The notes under the pieces: model-generated
The model's input: the letters and a program-made list of their open reading frames with translations, nothing else
Database searches by the model: none
Told to the model about the DNA's origin: nothing
Position numbers and translations under genes: made by a program
NCBI GenBank assembly: GCA_963565915.1
Contig: OY751495.1
Location: 62,001 to 126,000, forward strand
Source of the DNA: Entoloma clypeatum
Taxonomy: Eukaryota > Basidiomycota > Agaricomycetes > Agaricales > Entolomataceae
DNA: 64,000 nt
Direction: 5' to 3'
Part shown: in pieces, positions 22,622-33,530 of the stretch
Layout: each line of letters starts with the position of its first letter
Numbering within the stretch: the stretch's first letter is position 1

Positions 22622-23001
22622 TTTGATGCGAAGGATGAGAGCACAAAAGACTGGAAATAGAATGTGTCAGTCACATGTCAAATTGCTGGATCTTAGATAA
22701 AACAGGGACACAGCAACATGTGTTTTACTCCACTAGGGTCCATCAGACCCTATTCCACGTTTAACGTTGTACACAGCATTAACTGGTAGACACATGTATG
22801 GAGGCGGATGGGCATCGCGATCATCGGGGTATTATCGCCTGGATCTGCTAGCTCATCGCGCTACACGATGATGTGGGATTAAACATCCACATAATCATTA
22901 ATGTTGTATGTACAGATCAAGGTGCACTTGATCTATCGCGTTCACGATGTAGCGGCATTGAGTCTACTAAGACTGCCAGCGACGAGCGCAATGGCAAGTC
23001 T

Positions 23002-23015
23002 CAGGGCTCATAACC
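23002..23015 (-). promoter_or_regulatory. Primer binding site of Copia C
   Basis: Plus strand CAGGGCTCATAACC abuts the LTR. This is the anticodon arm of a yeast-type initiator methionine tRNA (GGGCTCATAACCC). It differs from the family A site by one base (CTCAT against CCCAT), implying the same half-tRNA strategy. Confidence 0.7.
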
Positions 23016-23305
23016 TGTTGGAACAGCATACGATCACATCAACACTGGAGGTGATCACAGTGGATGGGTCGTCATGCAGTCCAGTAGTACTCTATGCTAC
23101 GCGCTACAGATTGTGTATCTATGATAGAGAGAGATCCTACTACTAACCTGGAGAGGTGTTTGCAGGTGGGGGTTACTTGGTAAGAGCGTTATATTGCACA
23201 GTGAATAAGGACAGTCTTATATACTAGTCTACTTATTTGTACACTATTTGTATGTCATGGGGTTGAGCACATGGCGCGTCTAATGGAAGCGGAACTCGTT
23301 CAACA
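23016..23305 (-). repeat. 5' LTR of Copia C (290 bp)
   Basis: TGTTGGAAC...CGTTCAACA as written on plus, followed by target duplication AGCGG. TATA-like TTATATACTAG near 23217. Lacks the MITE found in its partner. Confidence 0.93.
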
Positions 23306-23310
23306 AGCGG

Positions 23311-23583
23311 CGTGGCAGTGCTAGAGGAGCTCTTCGTGGAGGCGGGCATGGTGCCAGGCTTGGGGCCCTTGGAAGGTCTGGTGGGCGAGATTGAGGAGGG
23401 TGAGCCATTTGCTGATGAGGCGTTGAGCAAACAGAGGACAAAAAATCTACATCACATGACCTCTACATCACCTGAGGCCTGAGCCATGATCGTCCCATAA
23501 CCTGGGAATCCACTCACAACCCATTTTCACCTAGACTTCATCCATGCATCCATGATATTGTCGGCTGGGTAGTGATACAACCC
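23311..23583 (-). pseudogene. Decayed duplicate, continuation: gene start, spacer, kinase start
   Basis: Continues the duplicate interrupted by Copia C. 23311-23426 matches the 5' coding part of the 36.3 kb gene (ISKWLTLLNLAHQT region), but its ATG is destroyed (GAGCAAACAG replaces GAGGACATGA). 23440-23583 matches the spacer (36825-36888 plus 38469-38545), including TTTTCACCTAGACTTCATCC and the first codons of the kinase. The 1.58 kb hAT element of the other copy is absent here. Confidence 0.85.
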
Positions 23584-24463
23584 CCTCTCATACAGGCAAA
23601 AAAGAGTATGCCAACTTATTGCCCTTGTTATTCTCTCTGACCACTTTGTAGCCAGGGGCCGAGCCGCTGGTGTTTGTCGGCGTCATCAACTTTGTTATTG
23701 TTCTCGGTCTCATAACCAGCACCATCCGCCGCCGCTACGGGTGTGTTTAGGTGCCAGTGTAGCAAGGGCGAGGAAGGAGTACAGAGTATTACTGGTCTGT
23801 TTGTAGCTGGGCTGACGGAGGGGAGTTTGCCGAACACTGTGGCTGGGCATCTTTACCCCAGACCGGAACTGTATTGGCTGGAACCGCAGTGGGCATATGC
23901 AAATTCTGTGGGGCAGGGGAGCCCAGGTGCTTGCAGGGTGGAGGGCCATAACAAGTGGGGGGCAGCAGCAACAGTGTGCATCGATGTGGGGCCCGGTATC
24001 GCACACCCATTTGCAGGTTTATCAATTTGTATGGCCTGCAAGAGGACAATGATGAGCCGGATCGGCCGAGAGTGTTGAACGTGCATTCCGTCTTGCTGCT
24101 TCTTTTTATGCGACACTTGATCATTGTGTTCCAGGTTAGTAGAAGTCATGTTTTTCTTCGAGAGCTCAACTTATACATCTTACCATAGTGATCTTTCCCT
24201 CCCTTATCCATGTTTCTTCGTTTGCTGTCATTAAGCCTTGGTGACTCCATATTTCTTCTTCGCCAGTCCCACTTACTGTCTAGATGCACCCCTTCGTGAT
24301 AAATACACACTCTCGGCACGTTTCTATATGTTAAAACTTTCTCCATGTGAAGGTACTGTGTCATCATCCTATACTTTGCTACTGTAACCCATTTCCTCCC
24401 CTACTCAGCTTCATTCTCTCACCCATGCCAGCCTCGCTTATTCCATATATGTAGGTGGAATAA
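23584..24463. other. Intergenic, no supported gene
   Basis: Unique-looking sequence. Overlapping short frames on both strands (23743-24149) show no recognisable domain. Confidence 0.5.
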
Positions 24464-24850
24464 TTAGGGGTTTTGGAAAGTCCTGCTCGCGCCAGCGAGC
24501 GCTGCCACTACCCCGCCATTACCACCCTGCAGACCTGTAGCATATGCTGTTGCCTCTATGACACAAGCCTCGGCGAGGTCATTGTTAAATCCATCTTGCT
24601 GGTTCACAGTCAGATTGTTATATGCAGTCACGTTGTGTACATTGTAATGATTTAGCACATTCGGCACCATAGCTGTGAGGCCGAACGATGCGTTCAGGAA
24701 GTTGTTGATTAGCTGGACCAGGAGATTTCCCAGCGCTGCAATCTCATTAGGATGAGCCCAGATGCAATACCACTCAGTGTCCCCGCCGCCAGCATCTGAG
24801 CCAGCGCATGAGATGGGACGAGATGAGAGATTGTTCCACACAAACAGCAA
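24464..24850 (-). CDS. Uncharacterised 128 aa ORF, perhaps a 3' exon
   Basis: Minus-strand frame of 128 aa ending at 24464. Composition looks protein-like: Asn-rich, with IWAHPNEIAALGNLLVQ, FLNASFGLTAMVPN and a Gly/Ala-rich C terminus. The frame is open at its 5' side, and upstream DNA (24925 on) is repetitive, so it may be the last exon of a gene truncated by insertions. I do not recognise the family. Four Asn-X-Ser/Thr-like sites and few charges would fit an extracellular protein, but no signal peptide is present. Confidence 0.35.
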   Translation of the reverse strand: MLFVWNNLSSRPISCAGSDAGGGDTEWYCIWAHPNEIAALGNLLVQLINNFLNASFGLTAMVPNVLNHYNVHNVTAYNNLTVNQQDGFNNDLAEACVIEATAYATGLQGGNGGVVAALAGASRTFQNP

Positions 24851-24924
24851 TAGTTACTCACTGGTTATTTGTTTGAGCACAGCTACTCGGTTGTTACTAT
24901 TTTGATCTCGATAGTGATAAGCAA

Positions 24925-25025
24925 CATCAGCAAACTCTGATTTTGATCAAACCAAACTATAGCAAACACAGTCAAAGTCATAGCATCACATAGCATCATG
25001 GAGCATCATACCATCCCATAGCATT
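24925..25025 (+). repeat. Left part of a CATCAGCAAA-ended repeat
   Basis: Starts CATCAGCAAACTCTGATTTT and shares about 65 bp with 47047-47110 (one or two mismatches), then degenerates into CATAGCAT-like repeats. The palindrome at 25026 and the LINE at 26237 both lie in CATAGCAT/CCATAGCAATCC sequence, so both were probably inserted in this repeat. Confidence 0.7.
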
Positions 25026-26187
25026 CACAGCACAGGATTCAAAATTTAGCCTCCGCAAATGATATTGATAAAGGGTCTGCAAAATAATATTTTGTAGAGG
25101 AGACTTTGGAGGTGAAGAATAAAAATATTTGACAGATGTGAAATACATGGCAAAATGTTGACATTATCAAGGCATTTCTCATCAACTGTAATACTTGAGG
25201 AACAAAATGATTCAATGATTCAAATATTAAATATTCTTGCCAGAGAAAGTTGGTGGAGAATGATGTTGTCAAAAAAATCCTTTTTTGTCTAGTTTTGCTG
25301 TTTCAAAATTCTTACTTTCTTGTTCACCAAATTCTTTGTAAAAGTTGGGCTTTGTCAAGCAACTTTAAAAACCCTTTCAGGCTTGCCATACTTTATCTTT
25401 TCTCACAAACAAGTAATATTTTTGGCAGAAAGAGTAAACATTGCAATAGTTTAATTTTGGCATCAGGGAAGTGCATCCCAAAAGGAGATATTTCATGAAC
25501 ACTTTTGTGCCTATGAAAGGGGTCATTTCTCATAAACTTTTGCAAGTGCTAAAATTGATATTTTGCAAGGGTGAAAGTTGGGGCCCACTAATGCCCAGTC
25601 ATCACCCACATACAGGACATTGGTTCTGGTGCCAACTTTCGCCCTCACGAAATATCAATTTTAGCACTTGCAAAAGTTTATGAGAAATGACCCCTTTCAT
25701 AGGCACAAAAGTGTTCATGAAATATCTCCTTTTGGGATGCACTTCCCTGATGCCAAAATTAAACTATTGCAATGTTTACTCTTTCTGCCAAAAATATTAC
25801 TTGTCCGTGAGAAAAGATAAAGTATGACAAGCCTGAAAGGGTTTTTAAAGTTGCTTGACAAAGCCCAACTTTTACAAAGAATTTGGTGAACAAGAAAGTA
25901 AGAATTTTGAAACAGCAAAACTAGACAAAAAAGGATTTTTTTGACAACATCATTCTCCACCAACTTTCTCTGGCAAGAATATTTAATATTTGAATCATTG
26001 AATCATTTTGTTCCTCAAGTATTACAGTTGATGAGAAATGCCTTGATAATGTCAACATTTTGCCATGTATTTCACATCTGTCAAATATTTTTATTCTTCA
26101 CCTCCAAAGTCTTCTCTACAAAATATTATTTTGCAGACCCTTTATCAATATCATTTGCGGAGGCTAAATTTTGAATCCTGTGCTGTG
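25026..26187. mobile_element. 1.16 kb near-perfect palindrome (foldback element)
   Basis: Left arm 25026-25604 and right arm 25625-26187 are almost exact reverse complements, with a very short non-paired centre near 25605-25640. Ends are CACAGCACAGGATTC and its complement, with ATT on both outer sides (a possible 3 bp duplication). The arms encode matching small ORFs on opposite strands (for example 25250-25498 + and 25715-25963 -), which are mirror images, not independent genes. No transposase. Confidence 0.85.
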
Positions 26188-26236
26188 ATTCCATAGCATT
26201 CCATAGTGTGGTACTGCTGTAGCCCCATAGCAATCC

Positions 26237-27095
26237 TTTTTTTTTTTTTTTTTTTGATCAACAATTTATATAGCGGTATACTAGGGGTACAGTCTGCTTG
26301 ACATAGAGTAAACTACATCAATCCGAGGATCTACGTATGCAAGAAGAACAAGCGGCGCAAAGCTCCGTCGAGCTGATAAGTCCTCGCGCCAGGACGGGGG
26401 AGTCTGTTATAAACAAACGTGTTAGTATGCGCACCCGAATATTCAGCCACGCGATACAAGAGCACTCCAACCTTGTGAGGTTGGCCGTTAGTGGCGCTGG
26501 GGGGTGTCTGCGCCCTACCCCCCAAAGAAGCGCCTGTGCGGTTCTTATCCTTCGATCACGTTCGCTTGCCAGAGGGGGCTGCACCCCTTTGTACCCAGCG
26601 TGCTATCACGCGACTACCGCCAACAGTTGTGTTGGGCGTTGGACGATCCCTAAAGGCAAAAGCCCCTGGATTATCCATAATGAATTTCCCGAAGTTGTCC
26701 CACGTGGGAGTGTTCCTCGAGAAGGTGGGCATATCTGGGGGCCTAGTGGGATGGTGCAGACATTTGTAGAGTACATGAGCGAAGTCCTCAACGGACCCTG
26801 ATCCACAGTCGCATTGTTTGATCTTGTCACCAATATTGAACCTATGTCTATAGTGGCCAATTGGGGCATGACTGGTGAGGCCGCGAACCATTTGAGCTGT
26901 GAGGGATTGGGAGTGCCCCACATCCTTAAGCCATGTACCGCCCTTGAGGTGGGACGGTTTCATTCTTTTGGCCCAAGCGTGGTCTTGGCATCTGACGCAC
27001 GACCTCGGGAATTGGGAATTGGTAGTGACGGCCAACATACTTAGGGGACTGATACAGGTTGTTCCAGTCACTTAGCATGTCATCCGTGAATTGTT
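26237..27095 (-). mobile_element. 5'-truncated LINE with 15 bp target duplication
   Basis: Starts with a poly-T run on plus (poly-A tail on minus, 26237 to about 26255) and ends at 27095. Flanked by the direct repeat GCCCCATAGCAATCC (26222-26236 and 27096-27110). Tail, 5' truncation and long target duplication are the signature of target-primed reverse transcription. Confidence 0.93.
26556..27071 (-). pseudogene. LINE pol C-terminal fragment
   Basis: 171 aa frame from the C terminus of a fungal LINE polyprotein. It has MVRGLTSHAPIGHYRHRF, then a CDCG...H..C zinc-like cluster (QCDCGSGSVEDFAHVLYKC) and TPTWDNFGKFI, typical of the region after RT/RNase H in basidiomycete LINEs. The RT and endonuclease are missing because the copy is 5' truncated. 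26256-26555 is the 3' UTR. Confidence 0.75.
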
Positions 27096-27110
27096 GCCCC
27101 ATAGCAATCC

Positions 27111-27459
27111 ATAGTCATATAGCATTGTGTAGTATACTGTATCACCCTCATTGTAATATATCATGACTCCCCCAAAGTCTTTGTGGTTCATTTCTGTTTG
27201 CTGGTCCATGCAACTTAGTCAGTCGGCCAATATAATGAACCGTGGCCATGCTTGTGCGCCATTCCCTTTTGAATTCATCAGCTAGTTATTTTTATTCCTT
27301 CCTGATATGGGTTTTCGCAGGTCGGGGAGCGTCTGGGATAGGGGTAGCCCCTCTGCAATGGTGCAGCTTATAATGGGTGTGGGAGTACAGAAAACCCACA
27401 TGTTTTCATGAGGATGATAGTGACGACAGGCTCTTAGTGTTGAGTACCTGCCTGCTGTC
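27111..27459. other. Spacer after the LINE
   Basis: Begins with CATAGTCATATAGCATTGTG, the continuation of the repeat split by the LINE. No gene seen. Confidence 0.5.
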
Positions 27460-28010
27460 ATGGACCTCCCAGCACACTTCCCCCTCTCTGGCCACTGGTT
27501 TCGCCTCCTGCGCCATTTGGCGGATGGGCAGGTGGCACCAGTGGGTGGTTTCGGGGTGGTGGACAGCGCGGTCGTAGACATCCCACCTTGTCCCGTTACA
27601 GCCCTTGCCTTTCCCCGCCCTGCATGATGTCTCATCCCCCAGCACTCGCGTTGTTGGGCCACTTGCTGTCACGAGCCTCCCAGTGCACCTCCCCCTCTCT
27701 GGCCACTGGTTTCGCCTCCCGTGCCATTTGGTGGATGGGTAGGTGGCAGCAGTGGGCAGGTTCAGGGTAGTGGACGGGGCAGTCATGAACGGGGAGATCA
27801 TGGATGGGGTGGTTGTGGACGCGGTGGTTGTGGATGCGGTGGTTGTGGACATGGTGGTCTGGATAGGGCAGTCATGGACGGGACAGTCGTGGTCATAGAT
27901 AGGATGGTCAGTGTAGTCTGGACAGGCGGTCGTGAACAGGGCAATCATGATTGTGGATAGGGTGGTCATGGATGGGGCAGTTGTAGATGGGGCAGGTCGT
28001 GGACGTCTCA
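27460..28010 (+). repeat. Duplicated ~190 bp block plus GTGGTCATGGA-type minisatellite
   Basis: 27460-27640 and 27665-27790 are direct repeats (CCCCCTCTCTGGCCACTGGT in both). They are followed at 27775-28010 by short degenerate units such as GGGGTGGTTGTGGACGCGGT. Long frames here reflect the repetition. Confidence 0.75.
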
Positions 28011-29636
28011 TTTTGTCCTGTTACAATTCTCATCTCGTCTCATCTCATCTCATCTTATGACCTCACAGCTCTCGTCCCATCGCATCTCCATCCTCGGTCC
28101 TATCTCACCCCCAATCGCTTGCCTTGTTCTATCTGTCTTGTGACTTGTCTTTTGCTTTCACATCCACAGAGGCAACCCATTGATGTGTTGACACTGTGGA
28201 TATGGGCATTGATGGCATAGGCTTGGTGTGGGTGTTGAACGTTGAATGTTGGATGTTGGATGCATTGGTCGGAACGTGCGGAAAGTTGAACTTTCCATCA
28301 TGTGACTACAATATTGATTGTCATTTGAGATTCGCAAAAAACATGGATTACCTTACAGTGTGCCATCCTCTGGATAATTCCTTTAGATATTACAGGAATA
28401 CATGATTTGTAAAACATTCCTCTGAATGAGATACTTGAAAAAGCCTGGACCCTAGAAATGAAAAGGTCAGACGGCAGGTGCACAAAATAGCCCAAATCTC
28501 AACTTAAACTTACAGATTAACTTTAAGTGCTACCTACTGTCGTCCTCACCCTGGTTCCCATCCAAGGTATTTTCTACCAGGAATCTTGACACACTTCAGA
28601 GCCTGTTAGTCCTAGATTACCTTGCAGTGCAAAGAACACAAGTATGTTTTGTTTTTGTAGATTTTCCTGCATCATTTCTGAATTATTTCATCAAGTCACA
28701 GACGTGGAGTCTGCCTTATTCGTTCAGCGAAAATCACTGCAAATAAATACAAATTGATGGGGAATAGAAATGAAAGGAACCTGTGCCACGGATCTGCCAA
28801 CATATTATATTCTTTGTGACTGACATGAGGAAATCATATCTGTAAACCTCGAACAATATGCAACTCAAATTGATCCCTTTACTTGATTATTGTTATGTCA
28901 GCTATGCAGTCAAAAATGTAAATTAAAGGAGCTCGAGTAGTATGTTTTACTATGTTTTTTATGGAGGTTTTGCGAGCGAAGGAAACCAAACCTGGAAACT
29001 GATGATTTGATGCACAGCCACACCAACATGCCAAGGGCAAATCAATATATTTATAGAGACCAAGCCAGCCATATCCGACGCAGTGCGCAAAATGATGGCG
29101 GCTGTACTGATGGCATGATCACAGCCAACCAACCCCCAGAAAAACTCTGCAGGGCCAGCTTGTGAGGCAGATGGGTGATATATCATGATATATCACCTGT
29201 GATGTATCACCTGGTGAACCTGTAATTAATGATGTAGATGTAACATGGCTGTGCTATAGTTACAGGACTGTGATATATCAATACTACGTCTAGGGCTCCG
29301 CTTTTGCATATGACAGGATCTGCCCCCGCCTTCCTGTCTGCCCGACCTGCCCTCCAGCTTGTGCGTCTCATTTTCCACCTGCCGTTGTTGCCTACGGGTA
29401 TCGTCTTGCTTCCCACTGTTGCTGTGGTCATTTCCTACCTGTTTGTCCTGCCCATGCACTTCATTCCCCATGGCCGTTGTAGACTTCATGTTCCCATGTG
29501 TCGTTTGGCATGGTGAGTTGGCCTCATGGTCGGTGTGCATCGTTTACTTGCGCCTCGTGTCCTGTGGTGTGGTACATCATGTTTGGCATTGATGGGGATT
29601 TGCAGTGAGTCAGCATGGGCATTGGGTGTGGTGAGG
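28011..29636. other. Gene-poor spacer
   Basis: Contains a CTCATCT pyrimidine run (about 28030-28055), a GTTGAATGTTGGATGTTGGA run near 28245, and an imperfect palindrome GGTGATATATCATGATATAT near 29172-29192. No gene is supported. Confidence 0.5.
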
Positions 29637-30000
29637 CGTGTTGACGGTCGTTGGGCGCGGTCAGAGGCCACTGGGTGCGGGTGAGAGCTGTTGGGTGCAA
29701 GGAAAGGTGTCGTTGGGTGCAAGTGGGGGTCGTTGGGCGCTACCGGGGGGGCCATTTGGTGCTACTGGGGGGCGTTGGGCATGAGAGATGGCCGTTGGGC
29801 GCTATGGAGGCCGTTGGGCATGAGGAATGGCTGTTGGGTGTGAGTGACAGCCGTTGGGCATGAGGGATGGCCGTTGGGCATGAGGAATGGCCATTGGGCA
29901 TAAGGGACGGCCATTGGGTGCGAGTGAGGGCTGTTGGGCGCTACTGGGGGCCATTGGGTGTTAGTGGGGGGCGTTGGGCATGAGAGACGGCCTAGTGGGG
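29637..30000 (+). repeat. GTTGGGC minisatellite, forward arm
   Basis: About 15 degenerate units of roughly 24 bp with core GGCCGTTGGGCATGAGGGA. Same core as 15369-15990. Paired with an inverted array at 30375-30940. Confidence 0.85.
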
Positions 30001-30374
30001 TGTGGGGATGTCGGGGTCATGGTCTTGAGTTGATGGTGGGCTGTGGTCTTGAGCCGGTATTGGGCATGGTGGATCATGTTCTGCGTTGGTGAGGCATTGG
30101 GAAAGCGGGGAGAGGGAGGGAAAAGTGGTGAGAGGTGAGTACCGGTGAGTACTTAGGAAGATCAACAATGATCAATGTTCAACATTCAACATTCAACTCT
30201 TGGTGGTTGCCATGGTGTGCCACACGAACAAACATCGGCAATGGACTTGTCAATTTTTTCAAAAGTCCTTATATTTGTTTGTGTTGTCGGCAAACCTCGA
30301 GGGTTGATCAACTGCTTGGCAGCAGTTGATCCTCCTTATTCTCTCTCTCACAATGCTCCCCACCCCAGATGAAC

Positions 30375-30940
30375 CCCGTCTCTGCCCAATGGTCATCTCT
30401 CACGTCCCTCGCGTCCAACAGCTCCCTCTCACCCCCAACGGCCGTCTCTCATCCCCTATGGCTGCCTCTCACCCCCAACCCCCTCCCCTCATGCCCAATG
30501 GCCTTCTCAAGTGCCCAACAGCCCCCTACGGTCTCCTCACATGCCCAACGGCCTCCTCTCGCCCCCAATGGCTGCTTCTTGCCCCCAATGGCTGCCTCTC
30601 GTGCCCAATGGCTGCCTCTCGTGCCCAATGGCTGCCTCTTGCCCCAACAGCCGTCTCTCGTCTCTAATGGCCTCCTCATATGCCTAATGGCTGCCTCTCA
30701 TCCCCTATGGTCTCCTCGCATCTCCAACGGCTCCCTCTCGTCCCTATGGCCTCCTTGTGCCCTGCGGCTGCCTCTCACCCCCAACGCCCTCCTCTCATGT
30801 CCAACAGGGGTCTCTCATCACCAACGGTCTTCTCTCGCATCCAACTGCCATATCTCGTCCCTTACGGCCTCCCCGCGTGCTCAACGGCCATCTCTTGTCG
30901 CCCACGGCTGCCTCTCACATCCAAGGGCCGTTTTTTAACA
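30375..30940 (-). repeat. GTTGGGC minisatellite, inverted arm
   Basis: Over 20 units with core CTCATGCCCAACGGCC, the reverse complement of the arrays at 29637 and 32765. The spacer between the facing arrays (30001-30374) has no gene, but has a CAACATTCAACATTCAACTC run near 30180. Confidence 0.85.
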
Positions 30941-31349
30941 TTTTTTCATGTTGACCTGCCATTTGAAGCTGAACCAAACAAAACCATGGTCAGTCTACCC
31001 CCTCCCCAAGAAGGTCCCATGTCCCCACCATATCAGGGTGGTGATGCCAGGTGACGAACAGGTTGTGAATGATGGACCAGCAATAAAAAGAAGACAGTGG
31101 GTGTAAGTTATTTGGTCGAGGGGAACCTGACAGTGGTGGTAACGATGGTATCAGTAATACATATTTCAATATGTCCTTGTCTCAAGAGTTTGTTACCAAG
31201 ATGTTGTAGTACATTCAATGATATTTTTTCATAATAACTATTTGTGTGTTGAAATGAAATGAGTAGACTGGCATATAAATATATTCTACAGCAGCCTCCT
31301 GAAGGCTCCATAGTGCTCTGTAACATTCTATACACTATGACGGTATAGG
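30941..31349. other. Spacer, nothing recognised
   Basis: No feature supported. Confidence 0.45.
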
Positions 31350-31549
31350 GATTTGAGTAGGTTTAAAGAGCTCAGAGGTTGCTATGAAGTGCTCTGGAAT
31401 GCTATGGAGTTCCCACATGATGCTATGGAATGCTCCATACCTCACAGTGGGCACTCTAAACAAGAGGACCTTTGCTATGGTGCTATGATGCTATGGGATG
31501 TTATAGACTGGTCTCAACTGCTTCAGAACAGACCCCCAGATTGCTGATG
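31350..31549. repeat. GCTATGG repeat related to the 17.06 kb MITE
   Basis: Shares GACCTTTGCTATGG and repeated GATGCTATGG motifs with the MITE at 17064-17191 and ends in ATTGCTGATGA. The left inverted end is not clear, so this may be a degenerate copy. Confidence 0.55.
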
Positions 31550-32764
31550 AAGATCATGCACTCCAAGAATTTGCCACAACGACGCAAGCTGTACTGGTCC
31601 CCAATTGGTGTCCTATAAATCCCTCTCAAGTTGTTGGTATTATCGCTTGCACTATTAGAACAGATGAGTAAGTGGTTTTGGAGGTGCGAGATATGACAGG
31701 AAGGGCATACTAGAAATCGGCATTTCAGGTATCATATCGCCCAGGCGTAAGGAAGGAGCCATCACCAAACTTAATCCTGAAGTAGTGCAAGGTCACACCA
31801 TTATGTGTATGCTGCAAGCAAGTTAGACTGAGTGTTCACTGCCAAAAGAGAATGTGTATATGGACTGCAACACCTTTGGTGGCGAAGTTTGGATTGGGCG
31901 AAGCGATAAAGTAGCAGATATCTCTTGTGGCCACAGTGCTATGGTGAAAATGTGATGATGCTTTCAGGCCCACATCGTCCATGGGATTTTATAGGTTTAG
32001 GCTGTTTAGCAGCCTCATGTATTCCCACATACCGTGGAGTCAAAAATCTCTGTACTATTCCCAGGACTCCTGGGATGTCGGAGGCCGATTCACTGGCATC
32101 GTGAACTGCCATGTCCTTTTCCCTGTCCTGGATGCCCTGGTGCAGGACCATGCAGTCAGGAACATAGAAAAGCAAGTCATTTCATCCATGGCACAATGTA
32201 GTACAATCAGAATCAAATCTAGGCAATGCCAGAATTTGGCTGTGTCCGAGTCACAATTGAGGAACAAACAATAAAATATAGGCACTTGTTAGTCTCACCT
32301 CTCTCAGCAAGAGGCCTAACATCAGGAATATGTGTCAATATACCAAATGTAGAATTAAAAGCATAGAAATGGAACTTAAAAGTTGTAAATCTGGCCAAAA
32401 AGTGCACTATCCACATTAATTGATCCATTGAACCAAAATGAGAGTCTGTAGAAGTTCCACTGTTCCATCCAGTTCCAATGGAATAACATTTTACACACAT
32501 TTTCATCAATTGGTGTTTCAACATACCACTTACAAACATCCAATAAATCATCATGCATATAATTAAATCACGCCATTGGTTGTTGAACATAGGACCATAT
32601 TTTTATTTCATGCAGAGATACAAATAAGCGAGGGAGTAAATGAGTGGCAAATAAGACAAGGTCAATCGAAACCAGTAACTGCTCCTCCATCCCATCATTC
32701 GACCCCTTTTTGCTTGAACCCGAACACGAACCTAGGTTTGAGCTGTGGTTTGATATGAAAAAAG
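31550..32764. other. Gene-poor spacer
   Basis: Short frames only on both strands. No domain recognised. Confidence 0.45.
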
Positions 32765-33530
32765 CCGCAAGAGGCGGCCGTGGGTGACAAGAGACTGCCA
32801 TAGTGCACAAGAAGAGGCTGTCGGGAATGAGAGACGGCCATGGGGGCAAGAGGGAGCTGTTGGACATGAGAAACGGCTGTTGGAAGGAAAAATCATTGGC
32901 GATGAGAGGCGACGATTAGGCTTGAGTGCAAGGGAGCCATTGGAGACAAGAGACGGCCGTTGGGCACGCGAGGGGGCTATATGGAGCTGTTGGGCATGAG
33001 AGATGGCCGTTTGGCGCGAGAGGAGCCGTCGGAGATGTGAGACGGCCGTTGGGTGGGAGAGGGAGCCCTTGGATGCGAGAGGAAACTGTTGGATGTGAGA
33101 GACGGCTGTTGGGCCTGAGGGGACGAGAGGGAGCCATTGGACACAATGGTGCCGTTGTACATGAGAGGGAGCCGTTGTACACGTCACATGAGAGGAAGCC
33201 GTTGGACACAAGAAACAGCCATTGGGAGGAAAAACTGTTGGCAATGAGAGGCAACAATTGGGGAGGGAGCTGTTAGAGACAAGAGAGGCATGTGAGGAGG
33301 CCATAGGAGATGAGAGGCAGCCGTTGAGGCTGATTGACGGCTGTTTGGCATGAGAGGGGGGCCGTTGGCATGAGGGGGGCCGTCGGAGATGAGAGACGGC
33401 CGTTGGTCGTGAGAGGGAGCCGTTGGATGTGAGAGACGGCCGTTGGCAATGAGAGATGGCCGTTGGGCAAGGGAGGAGGGTGTTGGGGGTGAGAGGGAGC
33501 CGTTGTTGAAGAAAGAGTGAGAGTGGTGGT
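32765..33530 (+). repeat. GTTGGGC minisatellite, third forward array
   Basis: About 30 degenerate units with core GAGAGACGGCCGTTGGGC, same family and orientation as 15369-15990 and 29637-30000. Confidence 0.85.

Larger units (their letters stand above)
16949..23305 (-). mobile_element. Copia family C, full length but decayed
   Basis: Minus-strand Copia with both LTRs, polypurine tract (CTCCCCCTCA on plus, about 17360-17369), primer site and broken gag-pol. Flanked by 5 bp duplication AGCGG (16944-16948 and 23306-23310). The first two bases (TG) of the left LTR are missing. It interrupts a duplicated copy of the 36.3 kb gene; the intact paralogue shows the uninterrupted sequence. Confidence 0.93.

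Noticed and set aside
25250..25963. Pair of nearly identical 82 aa ORFs on opposite strands
   Set aside because: Mirror images created by the palindrome; hydrophobic by composition only.
26337..26801. 154 aa plus-strand frame
   Set aside because: Antisense to the LINE pol fragment, which has recognisable motifs on the minus strand.
29172..29192. GGTGATATATCATGATATAT palindrome as a terminator or regulatory hairpin
   Set aside because: Isolated AT-rich palindrome with no nearby gene; chance cannot be excluded.
30326..31054. Frames of 113-189 codons resembling repetitive secreted proteins
   Set aside because: Same minisatellite read in the inverted orientation; no signal peptide, no non-repetitive domain.
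15369..33530. CRISPR-like array
   Set aside because: Units are contiguous, degenerate and without unique spacers, in a eukaryotic genome.
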